From Gerris lacustris (Eukaryota > Arthropoda > Insecta > Hemiptera > Gerridae): a stretch of DNA of 64,000 nucleotides. Shown piece by piece: positions 54,657 to 64,000 of the stretch (its first letter is position 1; each line of letters opens with the position of its first letter). The DNA is taken from NCBI GenBank assembly GCA_951217055.1, contig OX578280.1:9798271-9862270 (forward strand). Direction: 5' to 3'. The position numbers and the translations under genes are program-made. Below the pieces are notes generated by a model. That model saw only the letters and a program-made list of their open reading frames with translations. It did no database searches and was not told the DNA's origin.

Positions 54657-55247
54657 CACATTTATTATTTTTTATCTTTTATTTAGAAGTTTTATCTTTT
54701 TTTATATATATATTGTTTCTTATATTTAGAGAGAACTAGCTTTATTTTAAGAATTAATTACTTTTTTATTATTTAAACTATATTCATGGATATCTATAAT
54801 TATAATAATTATTTCTTGCAGTGCAATAAACATAATAAAATTACTATTATTAGTAATTAATTAAATGTAAATGTGTGTGTGTAACTTATTGTAATATGTA
54901 ATTTTAACAAATTATTCTGTAATTTTGCACATTTGTACATTTAATGTATTAGATTAAAATTAAGAGTACAATAGTATTGTGATTGCATCTGCAATACTGC
55001 AATCAAAAGCTGTAACGAAAACTTCTTAAAAATACAAAAAAATATTTGGTATAAAACTAATACGTACTAGGTTTAAATACTAAAATACTCAAGTAAATAC
55101 ACTTTTTTCATTTATGTTCTCTTCAATAACAATATTTTATTTATTCACAATTAGTAAGTGTTTACTAATACATTATTAGATAGTATATTGTCAATTTATC
55201 TCTATTAGTGAATAAAATATTAATGAGTTGATATATATTATATTCAA
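54657..55247. other. AT-rich intergenic/intronic stretch between GR first exons
   Basis: Very AT-rich. I looked on the minus strand for extra short GR exons (loop, pre-TM7 and TM7 motifs with splice sites) and saw none. Confidence 0.55.
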
Positions 55248-55466
55248 TTAACTAATTAACATTTAAGCTTCTAAATCAATTAATAATAATTAATAAAACA
55301 ACAATGTAAACAGAATTGCAATTAGTAAATAATGATAGATTTTATTTTAATTAATGAATTAAAATAAAAATATATCATTATTTACTAATTGATTTTAATT
55401 CTGTTTACATTGTTATTTTCATTAATTATTATTAATTGATTTAGAAGCTTAAATTTTAATTAGTTT
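55248..55466. mobile_element. Near-perfect palindromic MITE, about 220 bp
   Basis: Arms of about 105 bp (ATTTAAGCTTCTAAATCAAT ... and its complement) meet at TTAATTAATGAATTAA. Outer ends AACTAATTA / TAATTAGTT. No clean flanking duplication. Confidence 0.85.
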
Positions 55467-55589
55467 CTTTGAATGATTATTGGTATTATGAATGAATTAA
55501 GTTTTAGACAGTTTGTAGATCGATATCGCCTTCCCCATTTCTACCACATTCCTTTTGTAGTAAGCATAGTTTTCATTTCAGGAAAAATT

Positions 55590-55701
55590 GGTAATCTGTT
55601 ATGATTACTGGTAATATGTTATGATTACTGGTAATCTGTTAAAATTACTAGTAATCTGTTATGATTACTAGTAATCTGTTATGATTACTAGTAATCTGTT
55701 A
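55590..55701. repeat. 20-bp tandem repeat, 5.5 units
   Basis: Unit GGTAATCTGTTATGATTACT with GG/AG and TATG/AAAA variants. Confidence 0.92.
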
Positions 55702-55825
55702 AGGAACTACAACCACAACCTTCTCCCTCTTATATAATAGCCTGTCTATAAATCTAAGTTGAGATAGACATTAATTCAGTAATTTTATAACATGTGTTAA
55801 TGAATTTATAAACATTATTATTAAA

Positions 55826-56455
55826 TGGGTGCTTCTTTAGATTGTTACTCCCCTTATAAAAAAATAGTAGGGAGTAACAATCTAAAGAAGGTGTACGATT
55901 TTTTTTTTTTTTAGATTGTTAATCCCCTTAAAAAACTAGGTGTGCAATGCAGTTGGCATATACTATTTTAACTTTTGTACCCCGTACCCCTGTGTACCAA
56001 TTTGGACCATTTCAGTTTTGGAACATTTATACCTTCCTGTGGTTGGTCATTATGACCGTGCCGAATTTTGTGCGGATCGGTTCAGCCGTTCAGGTGGAGT
56101 ATGCGTCCAAATAAATGCAATGTGTAGAACGCTTCGCTCAGCTCAAAAACAGAGGAGAGTAATAATCTAAAGAAGGTGTATGGAATGTTCTTCTTTAGAT
56201 TGTTACTCACCTTATAAAGAAATAGAGGGGAGTAACAATCTCAAGAAGACGTAGGTAATTTTCTTCTTGAGACTGTTACTCCCCTTATAAAAACAGTAGA
56301 TTGGCGATCTTATCTCCCAAAGTACATTGGAATAAATTTATCCCTTTGTCTTAATGGTCTTATTTAGACAAAGGAATTTATTGATAAGTATGTCCATTTA
56401 TATTTTTTTTTAGAAAAAAAAACATAGAAGAGTAACAATCTCAAGAAGTACCAAT
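55826..56455. mobile_element. Cluster of TTACTCCCC-type MITEs
   Basis: Several inverted copies of CTTTAGATTGTTACTCCCC and its complement (near 55,837, 55,870, 55,908, 56,155, 56,195, 56,230, 56,265 and 56,425) form nested hairpins. A non-MITE filler (55,960-56,150) has a GTACCCCGTACCCCTGTGTACC motif also seen at 10,230. The 76-codon frame here is repeat-derived. Confidence 0.75.
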
Positions 56456-56644
56456 AAATGTACATACTTTCATTGATAGGAAAATAAAGAGTAAATTAAA
56501 AAAAAAAATGTGTGAGACTCTCACGCATTAGAAGTGAAATTTAAGTTCTATAAACAGTTGATTTTATGCATTGCTCTCTTTGCATTTGTTGACGATTTTA
56601 TTATTTCAGGATTAAGAAATGCGATTATGTGGAATTTAAATGAT

Positions 56645-57486
56645 AAATAATAATTATTTATGCACCTAAGGAGTGAAGTAAGGCATTATTCCCTGAGCGA
56701 AAAAGTTGGTTCTTGAGGCGAAGCCGAAAGAACCATGGTCATGGTCTCTAAATCCCATGGCGCAGCCGAGGGAATAACGCTAATTAGCTCCCGAGGCGCA
56801 GCCGAGGGAGATAATTATCGTGACGGGAATAATGGCACTTAATCCCGAGGTACATACAATATTTTATATCCAGTAGGGGAAAAAAGTTATGATTTTGAAT
56901 TAGTTTAGAGGGACTAAAGCAGGTCTTTTCATCCCTGAACTCAAAAAGTAGAGAGAAAAAGTAAAGCAGGGCAAAAAAGTAAAGATTGCAACTTAATTAT
57001 TTTATAAATAGTAGAAAATGTATGGCTAATGTAATGAAGTTCGAAATCAGGTTGGCGGCACTGCGCTTTTTTGACCATGTTTATCATTGTTTACAACATT
57101 ATAACCTGCATCTAAATAACCTTCTATTTGAGTTTAATTCGAATTCTTATTTGTTTTTAATATTGAATCTCTTATATCTGCTATTAAAAGTTCTAATAAT
57201 TATTGTTATTTATTAAAATAATAAATAAAAACTGTGCTATGGACGAAAATGTGTATTTTCTTCCTACTGGAGATAAAATATTGTATGTACCTCGTGAGTA
57301 AAGTGCCATTATTCTCCTTGCGATAATTATCTCCCTCGGCTGCGCCTCGGGAATTAAAGAGTGTAATTCCCTCGGCTTCGCCTCGGGATTTAGGGACCAT
57401 GGTTCCTTCGGCTTCGCCTCAAGAACCAACTTTTTTCGCTCAGGGAATAATGGCTTACTTTACTCCCTAGGTGCATAAATAACTAT
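56645..57486. mobile_element. R2 element, complete copy, about 840 bp
   Basis: Starts TTATTTATGCACCTAAGGAG and ends CTCCCTAGGTGCATAAATAA. The terminal ~230 bp on each side are inverted copies containing GGAATAATGGC, CCCGAGGCG(C/A)AGCCGAGG repeats and GATAATTATCG. The AT-rich centre has no transposase, and a GCCGAGG-rich internal motif is repeated two to three times per arm. It is nested beside another R2 half on its right. Confidence 0.85.
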
Positions 57487-57910
57487 TATCTCCAGTAGGG
57501 AGAAAATACACATTTCCATTGCACAGTTTTTATTTATTATTTTAATAAATAACAATAATTATTAGCACTTTTAATAGCAGATATAAGAGATTCAATATTA
57601 AAAACAAATAAGAATTGGAATTCTTCTGGAAAACTCAAATTGAAGGTTATTTAGATGCAGGTTATAAACAATAAAAAAAGAAGGTAAAAAAATCAGTGTC
57701 GCCAACCTGATTTCAACAACTTCATTACATTAGCCAATCATTTTCTACTATTTATAAAATAATTTAATTGTCAATCCTTACTTTTTCGCCCTACTTTACT
57801 TTTTCGCCCTACTTTTACTTTTTCTCCCTACCTTTTGAGTTCAGGAAAGAAAATACTTACTTTAGTCCCTCTAAACTAATCCAAAATCATAACTTTTTCT
57901 CCTTAGTGAA
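57487..57910 (+). mobile_element. R2 element, interior half
   Basis: ATCTCCAGTAGGGAGAAAAT through GTCGCCAACCTGATTTC to the ACTTTTTCGCCCTAC repeats. It ends about 55 bp downstream (in GR orientation) of the splice donor of first exon b. Confidence 0.75.
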
Positions 57911-57964
57911 GATAAAATATTTTACAGAAGAATTTATAAATATAAATAAATTAAATTTACCTAC

Positions 57965-58822
57965 CTTTATTGAGAGGGTAGATGTTTCGTTAACAATAAA
58001 GAGTAAATTAAAAAAGTGCATAATACAATGCAAACCCAATATAGGAATTATAGGATGACACGACCCATAAATGCAAGAATAGATATTCGAGTAAGTGTTA
58101 TGCCATGTTGCCACCATTTGAATAAAAAATGTTGCCATGAACACTAGAATTGGAAAATTTTGGTATTGATCGACTGCTTTTGAACAGTCTACTATTGTGA
58201 TATAGCAATCTGATAGAGTTAATAACTTTGACATCGTTATAGGATTATTTTTAGTTAAATTAATTAATTTGTCCATTCTCCATATTAATGGCTGTAAAGC
58301 TAGGAGTTTAGAGATTACATGATAATATAAATATAACCATAGAAATACTGCGAAACTCGGTCTTCCTGGAGTTGGTAAAAAATTAAAGTCTATGATCACA
58401 ACTACTATTAAATATAATGATTGTCCGACTATAACAATATAATATAACTTAGTAACGTTCTTTTTAGGTATTCCTATCTTGGAATCGATCTCTTTCATTT
58501 TATAGCTTAAATCGATCAAATATTTTGACGATTTTATCGCAACTATAAAATAAGTGATCACTGCCAAAGACATTAAAACGATAAACACTTTAGCCCATAC
58601 GCTATCAAAAAAGCCACGGATTTCCCAACTGATTTCATTATAAACAGTCATATAAAAAGTTGATAACGTAATGAAATGAATCGACGTTGAATATAAAAAA
58701 CTAGAAAATGTTAATTCATATTTACTATTAAGAGGAATAAACCCTAATATTCTGAAAAAATTGTAAACCTTTTCAATATCTCGGTACGGATTATACATGC
58801 TTGAAGAAGACATTTTAAACAT
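57965..58822 (-). CDS. Gustatory receptor, first exon b (alternative first exon or partial paralogue)
   Basis: 286 codons from MFKMSSSSMYNPYRDIEK to STLSIK at a phase-0 donor (AAG|GTAGGT). Clearly paralogous to first exon a along its whole length: NPYRDIE..., SSKYLIDL, IGIPKKNVT, LALQPLI, LSDCY.TIVDCSK and ATFF...ATW are shared. Six helices lie at similar positions. No separate loop, pre-TM7 or TM7 exons were seen between 53,990 and 57,965. Either it splices to the same exons 2-4 as exon a (the arrangement known from Drosophila Gr39a and other GR loci) or it has lost its own 3' exons and is a pseudogene. The frame is intact, which favours the first. Read-through past the donor enters an R2 repeat and stops. 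Confidence 0.9.
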
Positions 58823-59744
58823 TATTAAATTGTCTTAATTTATTCCTAACATTACTGGTTTGTATTACCGAATGCATATTAATTTTTTCACAATTGTTAT
58901 TAAAATTCATAAAAAAATATAAGGTATACATATTATATATTTAGGTAAATGCTTTTTATTATATTGATTTGAAGAATGCTTTTAACCTGTTCAAATAGCA
59001 AATCTTGACTGATGAAAAGACAGAAATTAAATAAACTTAACTAAAATTTTATAAGTGATTAATTCTTTGAACATATTATAATTGTTTGTAAAGTGCTTTT
59101 CAAATAATTTACTTTTACTTATTTTTGTACCTGCCAACTTAAATGAACTTACTTCCAAGCCAACACCCACTCTTGGCTGTTGAGCCATTTGGCTATTGTT
59201 ATATTTCAATAAGAATATACAAAGAGGTCTCTTAATCAAAACTAACATTCTTAAGTGGTTATCTTTATTTATTAATAATTTCTTTTAATATCTATTTATT
59301 TTATTTAAAAAGTTTTGTAAACAAGCAAGTCCAGTGAGAATGATATATACTAAACTGTGAGTGAGAAAAGGTTAGGAGTTCTTCTAGAGAAAAGAGAGGG
59401 GGTACTTGAGAGTGCTATAGTTGGTGCATGCTTAGGACAAGGAAGGGGATAATTGTTCCTGGACTTCTGCGCATGCTTACGATGCTTAGCCAATCAGAAT
59501 GTTTTCCCTCACTTCATCAGCCGCGATAGCTGTTTTATAAAAATAAATGTTAGTTTTGATTTGTTGGTCTAAAATATTCAAATAGATATAATAAATTACC
59601 TAAAAAGATATCTAAATTAATTTACTTTTTTCCTAAATTTAAAATTAAGCCGCTAAAGGCTTAACTTCTCGTATATTATATAAATCATCAGTTCTCTGAT
59701 GATAAAAAAATGAATTTTTACTTTCTCATATAAAGAGGAAGTAT
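58823..59744. other. AT-rich stretch upstream of GR first exon b
   Basis: Would contain the GR locus promoter. No recognisable core element was singled out. The 73-codon minus-strand frame at 59,027-59,248 matches no family I know. Confidence 0.5.
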
Positions 59745-60320
59745 TGTGATGGCAGCTAACGGAAGCTATGTAATCGTTCTGAAGAACGAAAATATTTTAT
59801 GTATCCGACTTAAAAAATTCCAAGACAGAAATCCGGGTCAGTCATTAAAGAATATTTTTGGTTCCGTGTCTGTCTGTCTGTCGCTCAATTTTTTCGAACC
59901 AACATATCTTAAAAACTACAAGTCCGATTAATGAAATTTGTATGGTAGTTCATAATCAGCCCATTGTTGGTCCCATATAAGTGTCAACCTTCTGAGCTCA
60001 TTTGTATCTCTTCAAAATGCGCACAAACATAAATTTAAATAACACCTGCATCTCCAAAAGTACTCTTATCAAATTTGAATGGTTTGTCGAAAGTAATCCG
60101 CCGATAGCCCCAGATTAATTTCAACCGTCTGCGCTCTTTAAATATTGCTAAATTGGTACTTCAATTCATGCAAAAATTCAAAAAGAATTTTGACATATTG
60201 AAAAAAAGGGGGGAAACAATTAAATAAACTAGACAATTATGGCTTGTAAAAGCATAAAATCAATAAAGTAAGTAATAGGATGCGAGGAAGCTATGTGCCA
60301 CACTAATTGACGGTATTAAG
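59745..60320 (-). repeat. R1 interspersed repeat, near full-length
   Basis: From CTAACGGAAGCTATG through TCTGTCTGTCTGTCG to GATGCGAGGAAGCTATGTGC. One of the better-preserved copies in the window. Confidence 0.8.
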
Positions 60321-60902
60321 TTTTTTTAAGAAAAATGTTTTTTGTTTAAATGTGGTGTAGTTACATAAAACTTACTTCGTATTGGTTACGTTTTGGAAAT
60401 AAGCTTTTCATTTGTGGTTGGCAAAAACATTAAATATTGGCCACTGGCCAGGTTGTAGTTAGCCGAGGTTCTTCCAGTTCTCTGGGATTCTTGTTCTTGT
60501 ATACTTGTATGTAACCAACACCCCAACTGAATTTTTCTACAGACAAGAGACTTGTTATTTTGTTTTTCCCCCTCTGTATTTTTCGTTTCTCTCGTTTAGA
60601 TTTGTAACAATGTAAACTTGATATATACTTTTTTTTACTCTGAGAACACATTAAAGTTTTATTTCTAATGGCTATACCTAAATTTCTATTTTTTTTTTTA
60701 AAAAAAAAGAAAAATATGTATGACGTAGTATTTGACGAAATAGTGATGCAATTAATTTCATAAACACCACTATTAATGTTTGTTTTTTTAAAGAAACAAC
60801 TTAAAAGGTTTTTAATTTTTACAAAGAGAATGAAATACGTACTTAAATTGAAAAAAATAAAAAAATAAATAAAATAATAATAAAATTAAAAATAATGGGG
60901 GC
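60321..60902. other. AT-rich RhoGAP intronic stretch
   Basis: Nothing recognisable; A-rich simple sequence at 60,850-60,895. Confidence 0.5.
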
Positions 60903-60975
60903 CGGCGTAGCCGAGTGGTTAGCACACTTGACTCTGAAACCAAGGTCTAAACCCCGGCTTGAGTTCGAACCCCTG
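60903..60975 (+). other. tRNA-derived sequence (probable SINE head)
   Basis: A-box TAGCCGAGTGGTTAGC and B-box AGTTCGAACCCC at tRNA-like spacing, with a CTTG/CAAG anticodon-like stem but a ten-base loop and weak acceptor pairing. Followed directly by an R1 hairpin relic (TTACCTTCGGTAAGCTCGG). Confidence 0.45.
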
Positions 60976-61020
60976 TTATTCTGTTACTTCTGTTACCTTC
61001 GGTAAGCTCGGAAACAGAAT

Positions 61021-61021
61021 A

Positions 61022-61119
<98 letters not shown>

Positions 61120-61120
61120 G
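61021..61120. repeat. (TA)n microsatellite
   Basis: About 40 TA units followed by TGTGTGTGTTTG. Likely highly variable in length. Confidence 0.95.
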
Positions 61121-61165
61121 TGTGTGTTTGTGTGTGTGAGTGTGTTGGTTACTCACTGAACGTGT

Positions 61166-61594
61166 TTGGATCCACTGTAGTTCCATGCCATGCTAAGGCT
61201 GCTGGTGGTTTGATGCACTGTAGTTCCATGCCGTGCTAAGCTGGTGGTGGTTGGATCCACTGTAGTTCCATGCCGTGCTAAGCTGCTGGTGGTTGGATCC
61301 ACTGTAGTTCCATGCCATGCTAAGGCTGCTGGTGGTTGGATCCACTGTAGTTCCATGCCGTGCTAAGCTGGTGGTGGTTGGATCCACTGTAGTTCCATGC
61401 CATGCTAAGGCTGCTGGTGGTTGGATCCACTGTAGTTCCATGCCGTGCTAAGCTGGTGGTGGTTGGATCCACTGTAGTTCCATGCCGTGCTAAGGCAACT
61501 GGTATTTGGATCCACTGTAGTTCCATGCCGTGCTAAGGCAACTGGTGGTTGGATTCACTGCGGTTCCATGCCGTGCTAAGGCTGCTGGTGGTTT
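61166..61594. repeat. 42/43-bp tandem repeat, about 10 units
   Basis: The unit starts TTGGATCCACTGTAGTTCCA and ends TGCTAAGGCTGCTGGTGG, with a GCTGGTGG variant alternating. Open frames on the minus strand (67-86 codons) are repeat artefacts. It lies 280 bp before the second RhoGAP exon. Confidence 0.93.
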
Positions 61595-61871
61595 TATCAA
61601 TAGTGGATCTAACCACACCCTTATGCCTCTCCACCACTCTTTTCCTTGTATCTTGGGTCTTGGGCGGAACCCTTTTACAAGGGTCCAGCAGGCCCGCTGG
61701 TTTTTGTATCCACAGAGAATCCCAATAACAAATTTTTTAAAAAGATTCAATTTTAAATCGTGTTATTTCATTTTTCATTATTTAAACCTGCCACAGAAGT
61801 AGGGTGAATTTGAATTTGGAAAATATCTGACTCTTACTTATGCTCTGATTATCTTGTTTGTTTGTTTATAG

Positions 61872-61979
61872 AAAATGCGGAAGCAGTTGTTCAGAAGCCG
61901 AAGAGGAGAGCTTACCTTCTCAAGAGGAAAGCCCAAACTACAGCCTTTGACCCTTCTCGCAAAGACCCTAAAGACAAAG
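61872..61979 (+). CDS. RhoGAP-family protein (ARHGAP6/36-like), next internal exon
   Basis: Acceptor TTTATAG and donor AAAG|GTAACA. Joined in phase 1 to 48,154 it reads ENAEAVVQKPKRRAYLLKRK then AQTTAFDPSRKDPKDK, again leaving phase 1. It is lysine/arginine-rich, as expected for the linker between the N-terminal helix and the F-G-x-P-L-S box. Too short to appear as a long open frame; supported by splice sites and by matching phases on both sides. Confidence 0.82.
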
Positions 61980-63549
61980 GTAACACAGTTTAAGATTAAC
62001 TTTATTTATTATTATTATCATCATGTTACTGATGGTTGCTTATAAAGATCAAATATTAGGTTAGAATAATTGGCTTTGTTTGTTAGTCTATTTTACTGAC
62101 TAGGCTTCAGGATATTGCCAGAAGTTTTGTAAATATTACTGAGATGAGTTTCCGGGTTGGGTCTTACTGACCCATGGGTAATTTTGATGTTAAAAAATGT
62201 TACAGAAATAATCAAAGAGAATAGTTATTCAAAACGTGGTAGTGAACAGGGGAAGGTGATTGATTTGAAAGTATAGTTATGAATATAAATATAATACAAA
62301 CAAGCATTCCTTATCAGTGTTTAAGTATTTAGTATTCAGTCAGTGAGGGTCTAACAGACCCCACCTGTGCACTGCAGGGTTAATAAAGAAAAGTGTGTTG
62401 ACTTGATAAAAATAGTCAACACATCTAATTGGCAAGAAATATAAATGACTAATAGACTGGCAGGGTAAACATGAAGGAACTGTATGACCAGAGCCATCTA
62501 AATACAGTTTTGGATGCCATCCATTACTGCTTGGAAGAGCAGTTATCAAATAGTTTGACTACGCCCTGACATGTTGAATAGCTATCACAATATTCGCTAC
62601 ACTAGATTCGATCCAAAATGGAATAAAAGATTTATTTTTAGAAATAAGTTTTACCTTTGTGCCTACAATGATTCGAATATTAAATTATTGTTTTTCCCAC
62701 CAACTCATTTAAAAAAATCGGTCCAAGACAACTCAGGCAAACTTTCTCATATACGAGTTCATAATTACTTAGCCCAGTGTTTTCCATTTATTAGTTTTCG
62801 TATGTACATTTAATTATTATTGAACATTTCATCAAAATTTATCATAAAAATAATATCTCCTGGGTGAGGAATCGAACACGAGCTCTCTCCGTTCGCGTTC
62901 AAATTTCGTCAAAATCGGCCCGGTAGTTTAGGCTGTAGGTGTCTGCAAAGGCGACAGACGACAGACAGACCGGCATTTTTTAAAAACCATTTTTTTGGAC
63001 TTAAAAATCAATCAAAATCTCAAAATCGAATTTTCGCGGCATCATAATACTCTCTCTTTATATGAGAGAGTAAAAAGGCGTTATTTAAAAAAAAATAAAA
63101 ATAAATAAAATAAAATAAATAAATAATAACAAATTTGTGTTTCTGATGATGAGAAGGTGTAGGAGATGTATGCTTTCGGACCTCTATATATCACGTTTAC
63201 AAACATCAAAATAATAGCATTGCATACAACAAATCTTTGTGTATGAAGGGTGTTTTTAGTATTTATTATTTTCATAGGGCCTTCTTTTATCGAAAACAAC
63301 CTCTAACTGGAGTAAGGGCCAAAATAAATTTCAATATAACTTCTCACTGTATTGGTTTTAGGGCTTTCTAATAATATAAGTATGTGTATTTTTAATGAGT
63401 GTATGTATTTTTAAATATGTGAAAGTTGGAGTTAGGGCCTTTTAACGTATAACAGGCAGTAAGGATGACCCACTGTATTTTTTCTAAAATAATTATAATT
63501 GGAATTACCCTTCAACACATAGTAAGATATGTTTGTAATTTGTTTCTAG
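61980..63549. other. RhoGAP intron 2
   Basis: No exon seen. At 62,858-62,880 the minus strand shows a tRNA T-arm-like GTGTTCGATTCCTCACC. Positions 62,885-63,075 hold a repeat with GACAGACGACAGACAGACC and ACTCTCTCTTTATATGAGAG. Confidence 0.55.
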
Positions 63550-63668
63550 AGGGTGGCGGAATGGTGTTTGGAGTTCCTCTGAGCCAGTGTGTGGATAATG
63601 AACGAGGTCGGTTAGATGTCAAATCACTTTCCAGGGCTTCCTTCTCGTCCCTCATTACACCACCCCAG
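63550..63668 (+). CDS. RhoGAP-family protein (ARHGAP6/36-like), third exon in window
   Basis: Acceptor TTTCTAG, phase 1 in, phase 0 out, donor CAG|GTAAAA. It encodes (E)GGGMVFGVPLSQCVDNERG then RLDVKSLSRASFSSLITPPQ. V-F-G-V-P-L-S-Q...N-(D/E)-R is the conserved box that stands shortly before the GAP catalytic domain in several RhoGAP families, most strikingly ARHGAP6/36 as I recall them. The arginine-finger region is not in the window. An R2 element begins about 15-20 bp after the donor. Confidence 0.85.
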
Positions 63669-63682
63669 GTAAAATAAATATA

Positions 63683-64000
63683 CAAATATCTCCAGTAGGG
63701 AGAAAATACACATTTTCGTCCATTGCACAGTCTTTATTTATTATTTTAATAAATAACAATAATTATTAGCACTTTTAATAACAGATATAAGAGATTCAAT
63801 ATTAAAAACAAATATGAATTGGAATTAAACTCAAATAGAAGGTTATTTAGATGCAGGTTATAAACAAAGATAAACATAGTCGAAAAAGCAGTGTCGCCAA
63901 CCTGATTTCAACAACTTCATTACATTAGCCATTCATTTTCTATTATTTATAAAATAATTAAGTTGCAATCTTTACTTTTTCGCCCTACTTTACTTTTTCG
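63683..64000 (+). mobile_element. R2 element, interior half, cut by the window end
   Basis: ATCTCCAGTAGGGAGAAAAT, GTCCATTGCACAGTCTTTAT, GTCGCCAACCTGATTTCAAC, then the ACTTTTTCGCCCTAC repeats at the window edge. Confidence 0.8.

Noticed and set aside
54657..57964. Separate loop, pre-TM7 and TM7 exons for GR first exon b
   Set aside because: Scanning the minus strand for phase-0 exons with the A-x-G-F-F or T-x-hhhhh-Q motifs found none; the interval is filled by a 70-bp array boundary, palindromes and R2 copies.
59027..59248. 73-codon minus-strand frame upstream of GR first exon b as a further exon
   Set aside because: No GR helix pattern or motif and no convincing splice sites joining it to exon b, which has its own start.

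Overview
The window is repeat-rich, AT-rich nuclear DNA from an arthropod, almost certainly an insect. The evidence is a gustatory-receptor (GR, 7tm_7) locus, spliced exons of a RhoGAP gene, and many non-autonomous DNA transposons (hAT, PIF/Harbinger, mariner/IS630-like and unclassified foldback elements). The order cannot be fixed from sequence alone. Most open frames of 60-120 codons are chance frames in repeats. The longest ones (2.3-3.2 kb and 20.8-22.0 kb) are minisatellite arrays whose units lack stop codons.

Layout. (1) 1-18,618 (block A) and 19,070-37,576 (block B) are the same roughly 18.5-kb sequence, present twice in direct orientation and separated by exactly 200 N plus a 251-bp transposon fragment. 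The suffix of the left contig matches the prefix of the right contig. This is the geometry of two alleles whose contigs were placed side by side rather than merged. A and B differ by small changes, by at least seven transposon insertions (several with target-site duplications and an intact empty site in the other block), and by the lengths of two tandem arrays. No convincing host gene was found in either block. (2) 37.6-47.8 kb is single-copy transposon debris: hAT elements with 8-bp target duplications, one carrying broken transposase pieces; a tRNA-like sequence inside a foldback; and an element with roughly 131-bp internal repeats. (3) 47,998-63,668 (+) holds three consecutive-phase exons of a RhoGAP gene, closest by recall to the ARHGAP6/ARHGAP36 type, just N-terminal to the GAP domain. 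(4) A GR locus lies inside the 13.7-kb first intron of that gene, on the opposite strand. It has two long paralogous first exons (58,822-57,965 and 53,990-53,136) and one set of three short 3' exons (50,732-50,664, 49,833-49,744, 49,378-49,283). Exon 53,990-53,136 plus the short exons gives an intact 369-residue receptor. The second first exon has no visible 3' exons of its own and ends in the same splice phase, so the locus is best read as alternative first exons sharing a common C-terminus.

Two repeat families dominate. R1 is an interspersed element of about 600 bp with an internal CAGA/TCTG run and a terminal GCTTCCG...CGGAAGC hairpin. R2 is a foldback element of about 840 bp with long inverted ends that begin TTATTTATGCACC. 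In this annotation R1 '+' means reading from the TAGACTGCCAATTGG end towards the hairpin end.
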